From an uncultured Eubacteriales bacterium (GTDB lineage Bacteria; Bacillota; Clostridia; Monoglobales; Firm-18), in contig CAJLYO010000117.1 of assembly GCA_905210885.1 (NCBI GenBank), positions 1 through 5,827 on the forward strand: a stretch of DNA of 5,827 bases, in the 5' to 3' direction. The position numbers and the translations under genes are program-made. Every line of letters begins with the position of its first letter. Position 1 is the stretch's first letter. The notes beneath the pieces were generated by a model that was given only the letters and a program-made list of their open reading frames with translations, ran no database searches and was not told the DNA's origin. This document shows positions 5,820-5,827 of this stretch, in pieces.

Positions 5820-5827
5820 ATGCTTTT
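5820..5827 (+). CDS. Start of an unidentified gene, cut by the window end
   Basis: An ATG at 5820 is preceded by GAGGTGA (5808-5814), a good Shine-Dalgarno match 5 bases upstream, and by a perfect promoter about 45 bases further up. Only Met-Leu and part of a third codon are visible, so the product cannot be guessed. The strength of the promoter suggests a well-expressed gene or one held down by a repressor. Confidence 0.65.

Overview
The window looks like a chromosomal segment of an anaerobic, low-to-mid GC Firmicute, most likely a Clostridia-type gut bacterium. The reasons are strong AGGAGG-type ribosome sites, textbook TTGACA/TATAAT promoters, a sodium-pump decarboxylase gene set with a separate biotin carrier, an RpiR-family regulator and a BaiN/HI0933-type flavoprotein. 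The species cannot be named from the sequence. No mobile element, CRISPR array, RNA gene or sign of recent transfer was seen.

Layout. Positions 1-2945 are the 3' part of a biotin-dependent, sodium-translocating decarboxylase operon on the + strand: the C-terminal biotinyl domain of a carrier protein (5' end outside the window), the membrane beta subunit (oadB, GTG start), and a carboxyltransferase alpha subunit (oadA type) that has no biotin domain of its own. A GC-rich hairpin at 2952-2971 closes this unit. Immediately after it (2999-5102) come an RpiR-type transcription regulator and, overlapping it by 11 bases, an HI0933/BaiN/YhiN-family FAD oxidoreductase. A bidirectional terminator at 5088-5117, with the oxidoreductase stop codon in its loop, separates this pair from a convergent HD-domain phosphohydrolase-like gene on the - strand (5122-5679).

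The last 150 bases hold two back-to-back promoters, both with perfect -35 and -10 hexamers and 17-base spacers. One drives the HD gene leftwards. The other drives a gene rightwards, and only its first codons (ATG at 5820) are inside the window. A 6-7-6 palindrome over the expected + strand transcription start may be an operator.

How the genes work together (partly inference). The alpha subunit would transfer a carboxyl group from oxaloacetate to the biotin on the separate carrier, and the beta subunit would decarboxylate carboxybiotin while exporting Na+. Because the carrier is free-standing and other subunits lie upstream out of view, the same carrier could also serve a second carboxyltransferase such as an acyl-CoA type. 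The RpiR regulator may respond to a phosphorylated metabolite and may control neighbouring genes, but nothing here proves its target. The families are mostly well known; the most unusual points are the split decarboxylase layout and the divergent promoter region at the right end.
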